A stretch of 64,000 nt of DNA from UBA9926 sp023261215 (GCA_038136035.1 JAYPYV010000006.1:1-64000); one strand, 5' to 3'; shown: positions 1 through 9,479, numbered from the stretch's first letter. Made by a program: numbers and translations. Notes: generated by a model not told the origin, from the sequence alone.

Positions 1-13
1 GAACAAAGACGTC

Positions 14-1981
14 ATGCCAGACACTAAGACCCAGTTGCTGATCATTGATGATGAGCCCCGCATTCTCTCCGCACTCGCTCGGATGCTGAGATTGGAACCC
101 TTGGGGGTGGTCCTCTGCGATACCCCAATGGCCGCGATTGAGCGTGCGAAAAACCAACCCTTCGACATCGTCATATCCGATTTCCGAATGCCGGAAATGG
201 ATGGTATTGCCCTAATGAAGGAGTTAGCCGCTCTGTTACCTGAATCCACGCGGATCTTGATGTCTGGAAATGCAGACTTGCGAACGGTCATCGAGGCGAT
301 CAACAAAGGGGCCGTGCACCAATTCATTGAAAAGCCTTGGAATGATGACGCAGTTAAGGTTTCTCTGCGTCGCATCGTGTCTGAAATCCAGACTGCGCGT
401 CAGAATCGATTGTTGACCAGCGCGCTCAGTGAGCAGAACCTCTTACTCACCCAAGCCTCAGAACGAGCGGAGCTCGAAATCCAGAGGAAAGAACGGCTGT
501 ATGCGACCATCAGTCACGAAATCAGAAACCCGCTGCATGGCTTGCAAGGCATCTTGACCGTATTAGATAAGGACGCTGAAGGCGAACAAAAAAAGCTGTT
601 GGAAGCGGCGATGTCGTCGGCTGATTACATGCTTCAAGTGGTCAATGACGTGTTGGACTATAGCCAAGCCGAGGCTGGGCAAGTTCAATTGTCACTGAGA
701 CCGTTCTCGCCCCTAAACCTCATTGAGGATTTGGTTCGGCTGATGGAGCCTATGGCCGCTTCTAAAAGCCTGTATTTGAACGCCAATCCGAAAAACCTGA
801 CCTCCGACGACTACTTCCTGGCTGACGACTTTCGAGTGCGGCAGGTCGTTACGAATCTTCTGAGTAATGCAGTTAAGTACACCAATGAGGGTGGCGTTGA
901 TCTCGGAGTCGAGTCCGTAAGTGATGGCATTACTTTCGAAATTAGAGATTCGGGTATCGGGATTCCCGAAGACCGACTCGACGACCTCTTTGGTGAGTTT
1001 GTCATGATTGATCCCGATCACGCTCGGACTTACGGTGGAACCGGCTTGGGGCTGAAAATTGTCAAGACGCTTGTCGATTTGATGCAAGGTCACATTGAGA
1101 CAACAAGCGAAGTTGGCGTGGGTACGCGGTTTAAAATTTTCCTACCCATGGAGACCACCGATCTCAGAAGCAGCCGAGAGCGCATCGAATCTTCAACGAT
1201 TCTCCAAAACAAAGTGATCTGGGTTGTGGATGATATGCGCGCGAATCGCCTGGTGGTTGAGCATATGGCCAAACGTTATGGTGCCAAGGTAGAAAGCTTT
1301 GAGTCGGGTCATGCGCTCTTAGACCATGCGAAGGGCCAAATGGATGCCGATGTGATCCTGCTCGACTACAACATGCCTGAATTAACTGGGTTTGATATTC
1401 TGAAAGCGCTTCGATCTTCATTTGAACCGCTCCAAGCTCGAGTCTTTGCCATGACGGCATCACTGAATTTTGAGGGCGCTGAAGCCATCATTGCAGAGTT
1501 TGATGGTCTCCTCAGTAAGCCATTCAATGCCAGCACCTTCCTTAGGACGATGAGCCAACTCGATGCCAGAGGTCCATCCATGGCCTCGAGTTCTGGAACC
1601 GCCGAAGCTGAAGGTAAGGATCAAGGTGACATGGCGCCCCCGACCCTAGACGCGGCTGCCTTTGCTGCGCTCAGAGATGACATGGGGGATGAGGTCATGT
1701 TGGAGTTGTTGCAGGCTTTCTCTGGAAGCTTGACCGATGCGGTTGATCGAATTCGACCGATGAGCATAACGCCCGCCGAGTTGATCGAAATGGCGCATGC
1801 GCTTGCGCCCACCGCGGAGTTGATGGGCTTCGTGCCCTTTGCTTTGCACGCGAGGGCGATTGATCGAAGGCGCCCCGATCCACCCCCTGCGCTTTCTGAT
1901 TTAAACGCCGAGACCTTCCTCGCACTGATGGAGCAAGTACTCAGTCTTGTGAATGATCAAATCGAGCGGATTAAGGTCTGA
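14..1981 (+). CDS. Hybrid sensor histidine kinase / response regulator (REC-HisKA-HATPase-REC-Hpt-like)
   Basis: A 655-residue cytoplasmic signalling protein with no membrane segment. Domains in order: an N-terminal receiver (DD at 12-13, phospho-acceptor D56 in ISDFRMP, K107 in EKPW); a short coiled coil; a dimerisation domain with H168 in the H-box SHEIRNP; an ATPase domain (N-box NLLSNAVKYT near 281-290, DSGIGI near 312, GGTGLGL near 341); a second receiver with D451 in LLDYNMP; and a C-terminal Hpt-like helix bundle. The first receiver is of the type that ends in KPW. The Hpt region keeps a histidine (H595, in AHALAPTAELMGF), but the usual HxLKGSA context is replaced. Input probably comes through phosphorylation of the first receiver by another kinase. 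The upstream neighbour lies outside the window, so the partner and output are unknown. Confidence 0.9.
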   Translation: MPDTKTQLLIIDDEPRILSALARMLRLEPLGVVLCDTPMAAIERAKNQPFDIVISDFRMPEMDGIALMKELAALLPESTRILMSGNADLRTVIEAINKGAVHQFIEKPWNDDAVKVSLRRIVSEIQTARQNRLLTSALSEQNLLLTQASERAELEIQRKERLYATISHEIRNPLHGLQGILTVLDKDAEGEQKKLLEAAMSSADYMLQVVNDVLDYSQAEAGQVQLSLRPFSPLNLIEDLVRLMEPMAASKSLYLNANPKNLTSDDYFLADDFRVRQVVTNLLSNAVKYTNEGGVDLGVESVSDGITFEIRDSGIGIPEDRLDDLFGEFVMIDPDHARTYGGTGLGLKIVKTLVDLMQGHIETTSEVGVGTRFKIFLPMETTDLRSSRERIESSTILQNKVIWVVDDMRANRLVVEHMAKRYGAKVESFESGHALLDHAKGQMDADVILLDYNMPELTGFDILKALRSSFEPLQARVFAMTASLNFEGAEAIIAEFDGLLSKPFNASTFLRTMSQLDARGPSMASSSGTAEAEGKDQGDMAPPTLDAAAFAALRDDMGDEVMLELLQAFSGSLTDAVDRIRPMSITPAELIEMAHALAPTAELMGFVPFALHARAIDRRRPDPPPALSDLNAETFLALMEQVLSLVNDQIERIKV

Positions 1982-2105
1982 TCGTCCGCTTTAAGAGAAA
2001 ATAATCCTTGAGCGGGTGTGCGCGAAACCGCGCCGCGTCCACATCATGGCCCAGCGCAGTTTCAGTGATCAGATGTGCCACACGTGCCACACGGAAATGA
2101 ACGGC

Positions 2106-2789
2106 TCAATCGCTCGAGCCGATGGGATGAGCCGCGCTGCAAGCGTCTCGCAATAACATGGCGCCAGCCTCGGTATCGATTTTTGAAAGTCGATCCAGAA
2201 TACATTCAGCTGCTTCTTTGCTGAGCGCCGGATGCCGGGGCTTCGAGGCGTGCCATCGCATGGGTTGATCGCCCATGGGAAGATGGAAGATGCCCTCGGC
2301 GATACCGTGCGGTCTTCCTGGCGGCAGAAAGCCTTCTCTCGCATCGTCTGGGCCACCCTTGCGAATGAAAACATGGGTGTCGAGGTCTGACAGTTCGATC
2401 GACTCCCCCCCAATCAATTCGATGTCTTCCTCGATCGCATCAATATTTGCCCCCTGGCTCAGTTTCTCGATTAACGCCTGGACCTCGGGGTGATCGATAT
2501 CGTCTGAAGACTTCAAGATTCGGATTCGCTTTTTCCGCACGGGCTGGGGTTGATCCATCGCGGCCTGACCGTCATCCAGATGGGCTTCAATAATCAGCGT
2601 TTTTCCCTCCTCCTCGCGGCTTTCAGAGGAGGCTTCAGCTTCGATCACGATCATCCGTTCTTGCGGAACCGATGGTGCGGCGGAATCTGCATAGGCAGCG
2701 TTCGACAACATAAGCAAAGAAATGGCAATCCAGGCGGTCACACCGACTGAATCATGGCATTGGGTTCCTTTGATAGCATTGAGAAACAT
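2106..2789 (-). CDS. Hypothetical secreted or periplasmic protein
   Basis: A 227-residue protein I do not recognise. The N-terminus (to about residue 35) has a hydrophobic stretch ending in AYA-D, a plausible signal-peptidase I site. The mature part is rich in Glu and Asp in its first half, then has a Pro/Gly/His-rich middle (FLPPGRPHGIAEG) and a C-terminal helical segment with two cysteines. A good ribosome binding site (AAGGAC) lies just upstream of the ATG at 2789, which supports this start. It is the last gene of a minus-strand run that follows the monooxygenase and the DUF218 gene. Function unknown. Confidence 0.6.
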   Translation of the reverse strand: MFLNAIKGTQCHDSVGVTAWIAISLLMLSNAAYADSAAPSVPQERMIVIEAEASSESREEEGKTLIIEAHLDDGQAAMDQPQPVRKKRIRILKSSDDIDHPEVQALIEKLSQGANIDAIEEDIELIGGESIELSDLDTHVFIRKGGPDDAREGFLPPGRPHGIAEGIFHLPMGDQPMRWHASKPRHPALSKEAAECILDRLSKIDTEAGAMLLRDACSAAHPIGSSD

Positions 2790-2919
2790 CGTCCTTTATT
2801 CCTTAGAGTCGATATAGATTGAAGCAGGATTAGACACGCAGAACTTGAGAAGTTCAAATCCGTGATTTGGCTCTGAGCACGTCGCGTATGGATGCTGCCC
2901 GCGCATTGCCTCCAGGAGA

Positions 2920-3480
2920 TCAGTCTTGGGGGTTGGGTCGACCTCGCGCTTTGGGTTCGGCCATCCAACTGCTGAGGGCTGTGAGCGATGATGGATTGCC
3001 GATTCGAGCCAGTGCCTCACCCAGCGCTTCATTGTCAGCCTGCAGAGTTTCCGTGCTCTGCAGTGTTTCGGTCGCGACGCTGAGTTCGAATTCGGAGCCG
3101 AAAGCCTCGACGAGCCAAGCCTCTTCTCTCGAGGTCGCGCCAGGCAAAATCAATTCGATGTGATACCAGCCGCAAGGCATGAGGATGTGTTGGCACGTGT
3201 GAACAATTCGACCGATCAGATCCCCAGACAATTCCTCGCATAAGATATTGCTGCTTGGTATCCCACGGTCGATCAGAAGGTCTCGAGTGATCTGAGCCTC
3301 CGTTCGGCCAGGGAAAATATCGAGGCTTTGGTGGCAACAGCCGGTACTGATCAACGTGGGCGTTTCCCCGCGCTCGAATCGGCTCGCGAGTCGATCGACC
3401 CAGGCTTGAAGTTCAGGGAGATTGGGATCGGACGCCCCAGCTAACAAGACCACAGCATCGAAGAAACGGGGAGGGCTCAT
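2920..3480 (-). CDS. DUF218 (YdcF/ElyC/SanA-like) family protein
   Basis: A 186-residue protein that begins with the family's typical beta strand (AVVLLAGASD). It also carries the conserved TEAQITRDLLIDRGIPSSNI segment followed by EELSGD, characteristic of DUF218 proteins. The best known members (ElyC, SanA, YdcF) are linked to envelope integrity and usually have N-terminal membrane helices. This copy has none and looks soluble. The start at 3480 has AAGG upstream. It lies 33 nt downstream of the monooxygenase gene on the same strand and probably shares its transcript. The biochemical role is unknown. Confidence 0.7.
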   Translation of the reverse strand: MSPPRFFDAVVLLAGASDPNLPELQAWVDRLASRFERGETPTLISTGCCHQSLDIFPGRTEAQITRDLLIDRGIPSSNILCEELSGDLIGRIVHTCQHILMPCGWYHIELILPGATSREEAWLVEAFGSEFELSVATETLQSTETLQADNEALGEALARIGNPSSLTALSSWMAEPKARGRPNPQD

Positions 3481-3513
3481 GCCTTGAAGTGCTCGACTTC
3501 AATTATTGCTCGC

Positions 3514-5121
3514 TCAAGCAAGTTGAAAGCCGCGATAGTCATGCGCTTGAACGTCTTTACAAATCGACTGGTACAGAGGGAAGCCGCCGACAAATGGCAT
3601 GAAAATTCTCGGTTTGCCAGGCACGTTGGCACCCAGATACCAAGAGTTGCAGGTGGGGAATAAGGTCTCGTTGGCAATGGCATTGCCTTGCTGGACCCAC
3701 ATTGCTTCAGCGTCGGCCTCTGCTTCTACGGAGCTCAATCCATTCGATTTAAGATAATCCAAACAGTCAAAAATGAAGTTCACGTGTTGTTCTATGGTCA
3801 CGATCATATTGGAGAGAACCGAGGGACTGCCTGGGCCGGACACCGTGAACAAATTTGGAAAGCCGTGGATGCCCAGGCCAAGGTAGGTGGTGGGCCCCGC
3901 TTCCCATTTATCTCTCAGCTTGACGCCGTCTCTGCCGGTGATGTCGATTCGGAGGAGGGTGCCGGTCATCGCATCAAACCCGGTGGCGAAGATAATCATA
4001 TCGAAGTCGTACGACGCACCCCCCTGAATCAGGCCCGTCTTGGTGAGCCGCTCAATCGGCGCTTGACGCACATTGACCAGCTCTACATTCGCTTTGTTGT
4101 AGGTGGCGTAGTAGTTGGTATCAACGCAGACGCGTTTACAGCCAATCACTTGATCCGGGCAAAGGAGATCGGCGACCTCCGGGTCTTCGACCGTTTGCCT
4201 GATCTTTGACCGAACAAATTCTGCAGCCAGCTGATTGGCCTCCGGATTTCGGCCCAAGTCACCAAACGTGCTGGTGAACCCCAGACCGCCTTCTTGCCAT
4301 TTGATTTCGAAGCGGGCTGCTCGCTCGGCGTCGTCGACCTCGAAGACCGACAGATCACTTCGCGCTTGGTCAGCACCGAAGCCAGCGAACATTTGGCGAT
4401 TTCGATCTCGAAAATCGCCGTAGTTCTCACGGATCGTCTCGGCATAGGCTTGATCAATAGGCCCGTTGTGCGCTGGAATGGAGTAATTGGCCGTTCGCTG
4501 AAACACGGTGAGGTGCGCTGCAGTCTCGGCGATGATGGGAATCGATTGAATCGCTGAAGAGCCGGTTCCAATAATGCCGACACGTTTGCCCGTAAAATCG
4601 ACTGGCTCGTGGGGCCATAGTCCGGTGTGATAGTGCTCGCCTTCGAAATCTTCTATGCCTTCGAATGCCGGCAGATTGGTCGATGACAAGCACCCGGTCG
4701 CCATGATGCAGGTTCGTGCCAGGGCGGTGAGCCCCGTATCCGTTTTGACCTCCCAGAGCTTTTCACCTTCAAGATAGGTCGCGCTCTCAACCGTCGTCTC
4801 AAAACGGATGTGATGCTTGAGCTTGAATCGCTCGGCCACATGCTGCGCGTACTTCAAAATTTCAGGTTGGGGCGCAAAGCGCTCAGACCAACGCCATTCT
4901 TGTTGTAAGTCTTCGTCGAAGGAGTAGGAGTATTCCATCGACTGAACGTCACATCGGGCACCCGGATAGCGATTCCAGTACCAGGTTCCGCCCACATCAT
5001 CCCCCCGCTCAAAAACAATCGCGGTTCGGTCGGAATCGAGCGCTCGTTTGAGTGCATACATGCCAGCAAACCCAGCGCCAATAATGGCGAGATCAAAAAG
5101 GGCAGGTTGCTCATGGCTCAT
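3514..5121 (-). CDS. Flavin-containing Baeyer-Villiger-type monooxygenase
   Basis: A 535-residue FAD/NADPH enzyme. An N-terminal Rossmann fold (GAGFAG at 15-20) is followed by GGTWYWNRYPGARCD (44-58), typical of cyclohexanone-monooxygenase-like enzymes. The Baeyer-Villiger fingerprint FxGxxxHxxxW is complete (FEGEHYHTGLWP, 159-170). A second nucleotide-binding motif GIIGTGSSA lies at 182-190. Such enzymes insert one oxygen atom from O2 next to a ketone to give an ester or lactone. The substrate cannot be told from sequence. GGAG precedes the ATG at 5121. An MFS transporter and a fumarylacetoacetase-family hydrolase are transcribed divergently, which fits a small catabolic locus. Confidence 0.9.
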   Translation of the reverse strand: MSHEQPALFDLAIIGAGFAGMYALKRALDSDRTAIVFERGDDVGGTWYWNRYPGARCDVQSMEYSYSFDEDLQQEWRWSERFAPQPEILKYAQHVAERFKLKHHIRFETTVESATYLEGEKLWEVKTDTGLTALARTCIMATGCLSSTNLPAFEGIEDFEGEHYHTGLWPHEPVDFTGKRVGIIGTGSSAIQSIPIIAETAAHLTVFQRTANYSIPAHNGPIDQAYAETIRENYGDFRDRNRQMFAGFGADQARSDLSVFEVDDAERAARFEIKWQEGGLGFTSTFGDLGRNPEANQLAAEFVRSKIRQTVEDPEVADLLCPDQVIGCKRVCVDTNYYATYNKANVELVNVRQAPIERLTKTGLIQGGASYDFDMIIFATGFDAMTGTLLRIDITGRDGVKLRDKWEAGPTTYLGLGIHGFPNLFTVSGPGSPSVLSNMIVTIEQHVNFIFDCLDYLKSNGLSSVEAEADAEAMWVQQGNAIANETLFPTCNSWYLGANVPGKPRIFMPFVGGFPLYQSICKDVQAHDYRGFQLA

Positions 5122-5291
5122 GGGGTCACTCCGTCAGCGTGTTTGATCCTCAGTCCGAGGATACGGTTCCTACAAAGGGTTAAGGTCGTGCTGTGGGTTG
5201 ATAGGCACGAGCAGTGCCCGATTGTTTCATGGGTCTTACATTTACTCAAACATCGAAACCCACCATACTCGGGCGGTCTAAGGAGCTCCCA

Positions 5292-6470
5292 ATGAATCGC
5301 ACGTTGATCACGTTGACCCTGGCCGCTTGCGTCGCACAAACGGGTGCGCCCATGGTGGTGTTGCTTGGCGGTATCGTGGGCGCCGGGCTTGCGCCAGTGC
5401 CCGGACTCGCCACCTTGCCTGTTGCGCTGATGATTGTGGGTACGGCGATGACAACCATTCCAGCCTCGCTCCTCATGCGGCGCATGGGTCGAAAATTCGG
5501 CTTCATATTCGCCGCGTGCTATGCGGCATTCGGTGGCCTACTGGCAGCGTTGGCGATCGTCAATGACGGGTTTTGGCTGTTGTGTGTGGCGACTTTCTTG
5601 GTGGGCAGTCACAATGCATTCGTTCAGCAATATCGGTTTGCGGTTGCTGAGTCCGTGCCCAAGGAACGACTGGGTCGTTCGCTCTCGGTCCTGATGCTTG
5701 CAGGGGTGGTTGCGGCTTACATCGGGCCCAAGCTCGCAACCGAACTTCAAGGCGCGGTGAGCGTCCATCTTTATGCGGGGAGTTTTTTAGGGCTCACTGG
5801 ATTGATGATTGCGGCGGCGGGCGTGCTGACGTTTTACGTCCCGAATACGCCCGTAAGTGCGACTCAGGGGGGCGATGGGCGACCGCTCCTTGAAATCGCA
5901 AAACAGCCGAATTTCCAACTCGCGCTGGCATCGGCAGTGGCGGCTTGGAGCATCATGAGTCTGCTAATGACGGCAACGCCGGTCGCCATGCACGAGGTCG
6001 ATGGCTTCAACATGCCTGACACCGCCTTTGTGATTCAAAGCCATATCATGGCGATGTTTTTACCGTCTCTCGTGACAGGGTTTCTGATTGATCGTTTTGG
6101 CGCGCCCACCATGATTTTTTGTGGTGCCGTCATTTTGGCTGCCTGTCTCATCGTGGGGTACACGGACCATCAGTTGATTCATTATTGGTGGTCCTTGGTA
6201 TTACTTGGCGTCGGGTGGAATTTTATGCAGTTGGGAGGTACGGCGCTGTTAACCACGACGTATCAGCCCTCTGAGCAATTTAAGGTTCAGGCATTTAATG
6301 ACTTTACTGTTTTCGCGTTACAGGCGGTGGCGGCACTGTCCTCGGGTTATCTCTTATTAAATCTGGGCTGGCACTTTTTGATTTACTTCAGTGCCCCGCT
6401 GCTCGTGTTGCCACTTGTCTTGCTTGTCGTACGGCGAGCGCAAACACCCATGCCAGCGATGAGCGCTTGA
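5292..6470 (+). CDS. MFS transporter
   Basis: About 392 residues with around twelve hydrophobic segments and an MFS motif-A-like loop (RRMGRKFG) after the second helix. The start at 5292 is chosen because AGGAG (5281-5285) precedes it. An upstream in-frame start at 5214 would add 26 unlikely residues. The gene is divergent from the monooxygenase and almost touches the following hydrolase gene, so the two probably form an operon. Transport of the small molecule handled by the neighbouring enzymes is a reasonable guess, but substrate and direction are unknown. Confidence 0.85.
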   Translation: MNRTLITLTLAACVAQTGAPMVVLLGGIVGAGLAPVPGLATLPVALMIVGTAMTTIPASLLMRRMGRKFGFIFAACYAAFGGLLAALAIVNDGFWLLCVATFLVGSHNAFVQQYRFAVAESVPKERLGRSLSVLMLAGVVAAYIGPKLATELQGAVSVHLYAGSFLGLTGLMIAAAGVLTFYVPNTPVSATQGGDGRPLLEIAKQPNFQLALASAVAAWSIMSLLMTATPVAMHEVDGFNMPDTAFVIQSHIMAMFLPSLVTGFLIDRFGAPTMIFCGAVILAACLIVGYTDHQLIHYWWSLVLLGVGWNFMQLGGTALLTTTYQPSEQFKVQAFNDFTVFALQAVAALSSGYLLLNLGWHFLIYFSAPLLVLPLVLLVVRRAQTPMPAMSA

Positions 6471-6472
6471 CC

Positions 6473-7171
6473 ATGAAGATCGATTCCTCGACGTTTACCC
6501 ACACGATCGACCCGGTGCTGCTCCCCGTTCTCGGCACGAACGAGCAATTTCCCGTGCGTCAGATCTATTGCGTCGGCCGTAATTACGCCGATCATGCGAT
6601 TGAGATGGGACACGATCCCAGTCGAGAGCCTCCCTTCTTTTTCATGAAACCGGCCTACGCGGTGCTTGCTGAGGGTGGCGCGCTGCAGTATCCAAGTGGC
6701 ACCAATGATTTGCATCATGAAGTCGAGTTGGTGGTGGCGCTGAAAGGTGGCGGTGTGGCTTTGACCAACGAGGCAGCGAAAGACTGTGTTTTCGGGTTTG
6801 GCGTAGGCATTGATTTGACGCGACGGGATCTTCAGGGAGAAGCCAAATCGCTGGGCCGACCTTGGGAGAGCGGAAAAGTGTTCCATCACAGCGCGCCCTG
6901 CTCAGCGCTGAGTAGGATTGAGAGTGCCCGGTTAGACCCCGAAGCCCTCATTGAATTATCGGTAAACGGTGAAACAAGGCAAAAAGGCCGTCTCAGTCAG
7001 ATGATCTGGCGGATAAATGAAATCATCGTCAAGTTGTCGGAACTGTTCCCCTTAGCGGCCGGGGATTTAATATTCACGGGGACGCCCGCAGGCGTGGGTC
7101 CTGTGGTGCGCGGGGATGCGTTGGTGGCGACGATCGAGGGGATAGGGTCTCTTCAGATCGAGATTGTTTGA
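6473..7171 (+). CDS. Fumarylacetoacetate hydrolase family protein (fumarylpyruvate-hydrolase-like)
   Basis: A 232-residue FAH-fold hydrolase. YCVGRNYADHAIEMG, FFMKPAYAVL and the metal-binding HHEVELVVAL segment are all typical of the short FAH family that cleaves acylpyruvates such as fumarylpyruvate. The C-terminal signature FTGTPAGVGPV is present. The ATG at 6473, two bases after the MFS stop, is preferred over an in-frame TTG at 6467. The family acts late in gentisate or related ring-cleavage pathways. No other gene of such a pathway is visible here, so the substrate is inferred only at class level. Confidence 0.87.
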   Translation: MKIDSSTFTHTIDPVLLPVLGTNEQFPVRQIYCVGRNYADHAIEMGHDPSREPPFFFMKPAYAVLAEGGALQYPSGTNDLHHEVELVVALKGGGVALTNEAAKDCVFGFGVGIDLTRRDLQGEAKSLGRPWESGKVFHHSAPCSALSRIESARLDPEALIELSVNGETRQKGRLSQMIWRINEIIVKLSELFPLAAGDLIFTGTPAGVGPVVRGDALVATIEGIGSLQIEIV

Positions 7172-7238
7172 TGACGCCCCGCCGGTCTGATCAAAACGCC
7201 GTCCGGAAGACTTCAGTTACCTAACTCGTTGATCTGAT

Positions 7239-8129
7239 TCAGTGTTGAACGACGGTTGTCTCGATCAAGGGCACAAGGAGCGCCAGCGACTCGCTGAGAA
7301 GCGCATACTCGCGGTCAAGCACGCTGTAGAGGTTGTCCTCGTCTTCATCAACAGCATCCTCTGGATCGTCTTCAAAGGCGACGGTGCGTAGTCCTCGCAG
7401 CGTTAAATGCTTATCGAGCGTAAACTTGATGGCGCCATTCCAGATGAGCTGTAGCCGCTCGCAACGCTTGCCATGATCGAGATGAGTGAGAAGTTCACTT
7501 GCATCCAGACTCTGGCCCCGCCATGTGATCCTAGCGGTAGATTCAGGATCAAACAGAGAACATTCGGCACCGAGCGTGAGGGCCTCCGGGAGTGTTTTGT
7601 GCGTCAGCCATTGCGTAAAAAGTCCAATACTGGCGCCGCCATCCCATCGATAGACGTTCAGGCTCCCTATCGACGCCCGGAGTAAATTAAGGAGATCCTC
7701 GACTTCATTTTCGATACCGGTGTTGAGAATAAGGGCTTTCAAGGCCGGGTCATGGTAAATCAGGATGCGCTTGGATTTGCAGAGCGCGCGAGGCAGCATT
7801 TCTGCCATGACATCGTCTTTAATGCTCCGCTTGGCCGTGGCCGTCAGCTTTTGGCCGTCCAGCGATTCTTGTTTCGATACCCTGGCTTGGACGGCTTCCG
7901 TCACAGCGCTCATAGGGATCACTTTTTCTTCTCGACGACCGCAAAAAAGCAGGCGTTGTCCGTAGGCTCTGGTTAGCGGGGCCTCGGGCACATCTAAAAG
8001 CGGGACCCAGCCAATACTGGACCTTGCATAATTTGAGACGCCCTCAAAGGTGTGGGTGAGTAACTTCGTTTCGAGGTCTTCCGGCAGTGGTGAAGACAAT
8101 TTAACGACAGTTGCATTTGAAAAGAGCAT
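7239..8129 (-). CDS. rdgC: Recombination-associated protein RdgC
   Basis: A 296-residue RdgC homologue: LFSNATVVKLSSPLP at the N-terminus, the conserved SIGWVPLL segment, and the C-terminal part ending in LIETTVVQH. RdgC forms a ring-shaped dimer that encircles DNA and limits RecA filament formation on duplex DNA. It acts in the nucleoid and affects replication-fork repair. A strong GGAGG lies six bases before the ATG at 8129. The gene is divergent from the ccm operon and shares an intergenic region of about 100 nt with it. The length is close to that of E. coli RdgC. Confidence 0.93.
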   Translation of the reverse strand: MLFSNATVVKLSSPLPEDLETKLLTHTFEGVSNYARSSIGWVPLLDVPEAPLTRAYGQRLLFCGRREEKVIPMSAVTEAVQARVSKQESLDGQKLTATAKRSIKDDVMAEMLPRALCKSKRILIYHDPALKALILNTGIENEVEDLLNLLRASIGSLNVYRWDGGASIGLFTQWLTHKTLPEALTLGAECSLFDPESTARITWRGQSLDASELLTHLDHGKRCERLQLIWNGAIKFTLDKHLTLRGLRTVAFEDDPEDAVDEDEDNLYSVLDREYALLSESLALLVPLIETTVVQH

Positions 8130-8204
8130 GGCAAACCTCCAGAGGCGCCGCAGTATACGCGAGTTGAGGTCGAGGCTTCATCCGATGCATGGATCTTCTC
8201 GGGT

Positions 8205-8210
8205 TATACT
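8205..8210 (+). promoter_or_regulatory. Possible -10 element upstream of ccmA
   Basis: TATACT lies 19 bases before the ccmA ATG, in the rdgC-ccmA divergent region. No good -35 hexamer is seen at the right spacing, so this is a weak call. Confidence 0.3.
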
Positions 8211-8228
8211 GCACGCTGTGAGGGCCCC

Positions 8229-8813
8229 ATGATTCATCTTAATCACATCACGCTGCACCGAGGCGATAAAGCCTTGCTCGCCAACTTTGAGTTGCAGGTT
8301 GCGCCTGGGGAAGCGGTTCAATTGTCAGGTCCAAATGGGGTGGGTAAATCGTCCTTGTTGAGGGTGTGTGCGGGCCTTTCTGATGACTATGAGGGCGAGG
8401 CCATCCTGCCGCCCAAGTCGGACGTTCTGTATATCGGACACCGCTATGGACTCACCGAGACGTTGTCGGCGGTTGAAAACTTGCGTTATCTCTTGGCGCT
8501 CAAAGATATCCATCCTGCTGAATCAGAGCTCGTCGGAGCGCTGAGCGAATTCAAACTGGGTCAGGCCATGTTTGATCGGGCGAGCACTTTGTCTGAAGGT
8601 CAACGTAAACGGATCGCGCTGTCACGCCTTCGGTTCAGCCGCGAGCCGCTTTGGCTCCTGGATGAAGCCTTCAGTGCATTGGATCAAGGCGGCATGCAAA
8701 CCCTGGCTGAATTTTGTGGACGCCATGTGGAAGCCGGAGGCACGCTGGTGTTCACGAGTCATCAGGTGACAGCGCTGACGGTTCCCGTACGAACCATCAC
8801 GCTGCAGGATTAA
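8229..8813 (+). CDS. ccmA: Heme exporter ATP-binding protein CcmA
   Basis: A 194-residue ABC ATPase, a little shorter than most CcmA proteins. Walker A is GPNGVGKSS (34-42), the signature motif is the LSEGQ variant, Walker B is LWLLDEAFSALD, and the switch histidine is in TSHQ. With CcmB it powers the CcmABCD complex that releases holo-CcmE during cytochrome c maturation (System I). GAGG precedes the ATG. It is the first gene of a contiguous ccmABCDEFGHI operon, and its stop codon directly abuts ccmB. Confidence 0.95.
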   Translation: MIHLNHITLHRGDKALLANFELQVAPGEAVQLSGPNGVGKSSLLRVCAGLSDDYEGEAILPPKSDVLYIGHRYGLTETLSAVENLRYLLALKDIHPAESELVGALSEFKLGQAMFDRASTLSEGQRKRIALSRLRFSREPLWLLDEAFSALDQGGMQTLAEFCGRHVEAGGTLVFTSHQVTALTVPVRTITLQD

Positions 8814-9464
8814 ATGATGCGCGACGTCCTGATGCGGGAGTGGTGGGTGGCATCGAGATCGTTGGGTCGATTGGGCCAGACGTTGCTCTTCATGGTGCTG
8901 GTGCTCGTGTTGTTCCCCCTCGCGATTTCTCCTGAGCGTGCGGTGCTTGAACAGGTGGGTCTTGGTGCGGTTTGGATTATGAGTTTACTCGCCATGCTGT
9001 CAGCCGCAGAGCATTCGATCGGCCCTGATTTAAAGAGCGGTGCGCTGGATCAAATGGTCTTGTCTGAGATTCCTCTGTGGTGGCAGGCGCTTGCCAAGGC
9101 CCTGATGCACTGGTTGACGGTTGGCCTGCCGATCGTTCTGCTGTCGCCCATCATGTGCTTAATGTTTGCTGTTGATGAGCGCTATTGGTTCTGGATCACC
9201 GCCGCCCTCTTCCTAACAACCCCGATCTTGAGTTTGCTGTGTGTTCTTGGCGCGTCTCTCACCGCGGGATTGAACGCGGGATCCGCCCTAATGCCTGTGC
9301 TTGTGGCGCCACTGATGCTGCCACCCCTAATCTTTGGCACCCAGTGGGCTTACCAGATGGGCGAGCCGTTTTACGGGTATGTTTTGGCCGCACTTTTGAG
9401 CCTCACTTCCGTGGTGGTGCCATGGATTGTGAGTCTCGCGTTGAGAGTCGCAGCATCCAGATAG
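8814..9464 (+). CDS. ccmB: Heme exporter membrane protein CcmB
   Basis: A 216-residue inner-membrane protein with about six hydrophobic helices, the membrane partner of CcmA. The start is directly at the end of ccmA (ATGATG; either codon may be used). The position between ccmA and ccmC and the length both match the family. Confidence 0.93.
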   Translation: MMRDVLMREWWVASRSLGRLGQTLLFMVLVLVLFPLAISPERAVLEQVGLGAVWIMSLLAMLSAAEHSIGPDLKSGALDQMVLSEIPLWWQALAKALMHWLTVGLPIVLLSPIMCLMFAVDERYWFWITAALFLTTPILSLLCVLGASLTAGLNAGSALMPVLVAPLMLPPLIFGTQWAYQMGEPFYGYVLAALLSLTSVVVPWIVSLALRVAASR

Positions 9465-9479
9465 CCGCAAGCCTGAGTT

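Noticed and set aside
2867..3163. Plus-strand frame opposite the DUF218 gene
   Set aside because: It lacks a ribosome binding site and any family pattern, while the opposite strand matches DUF218.
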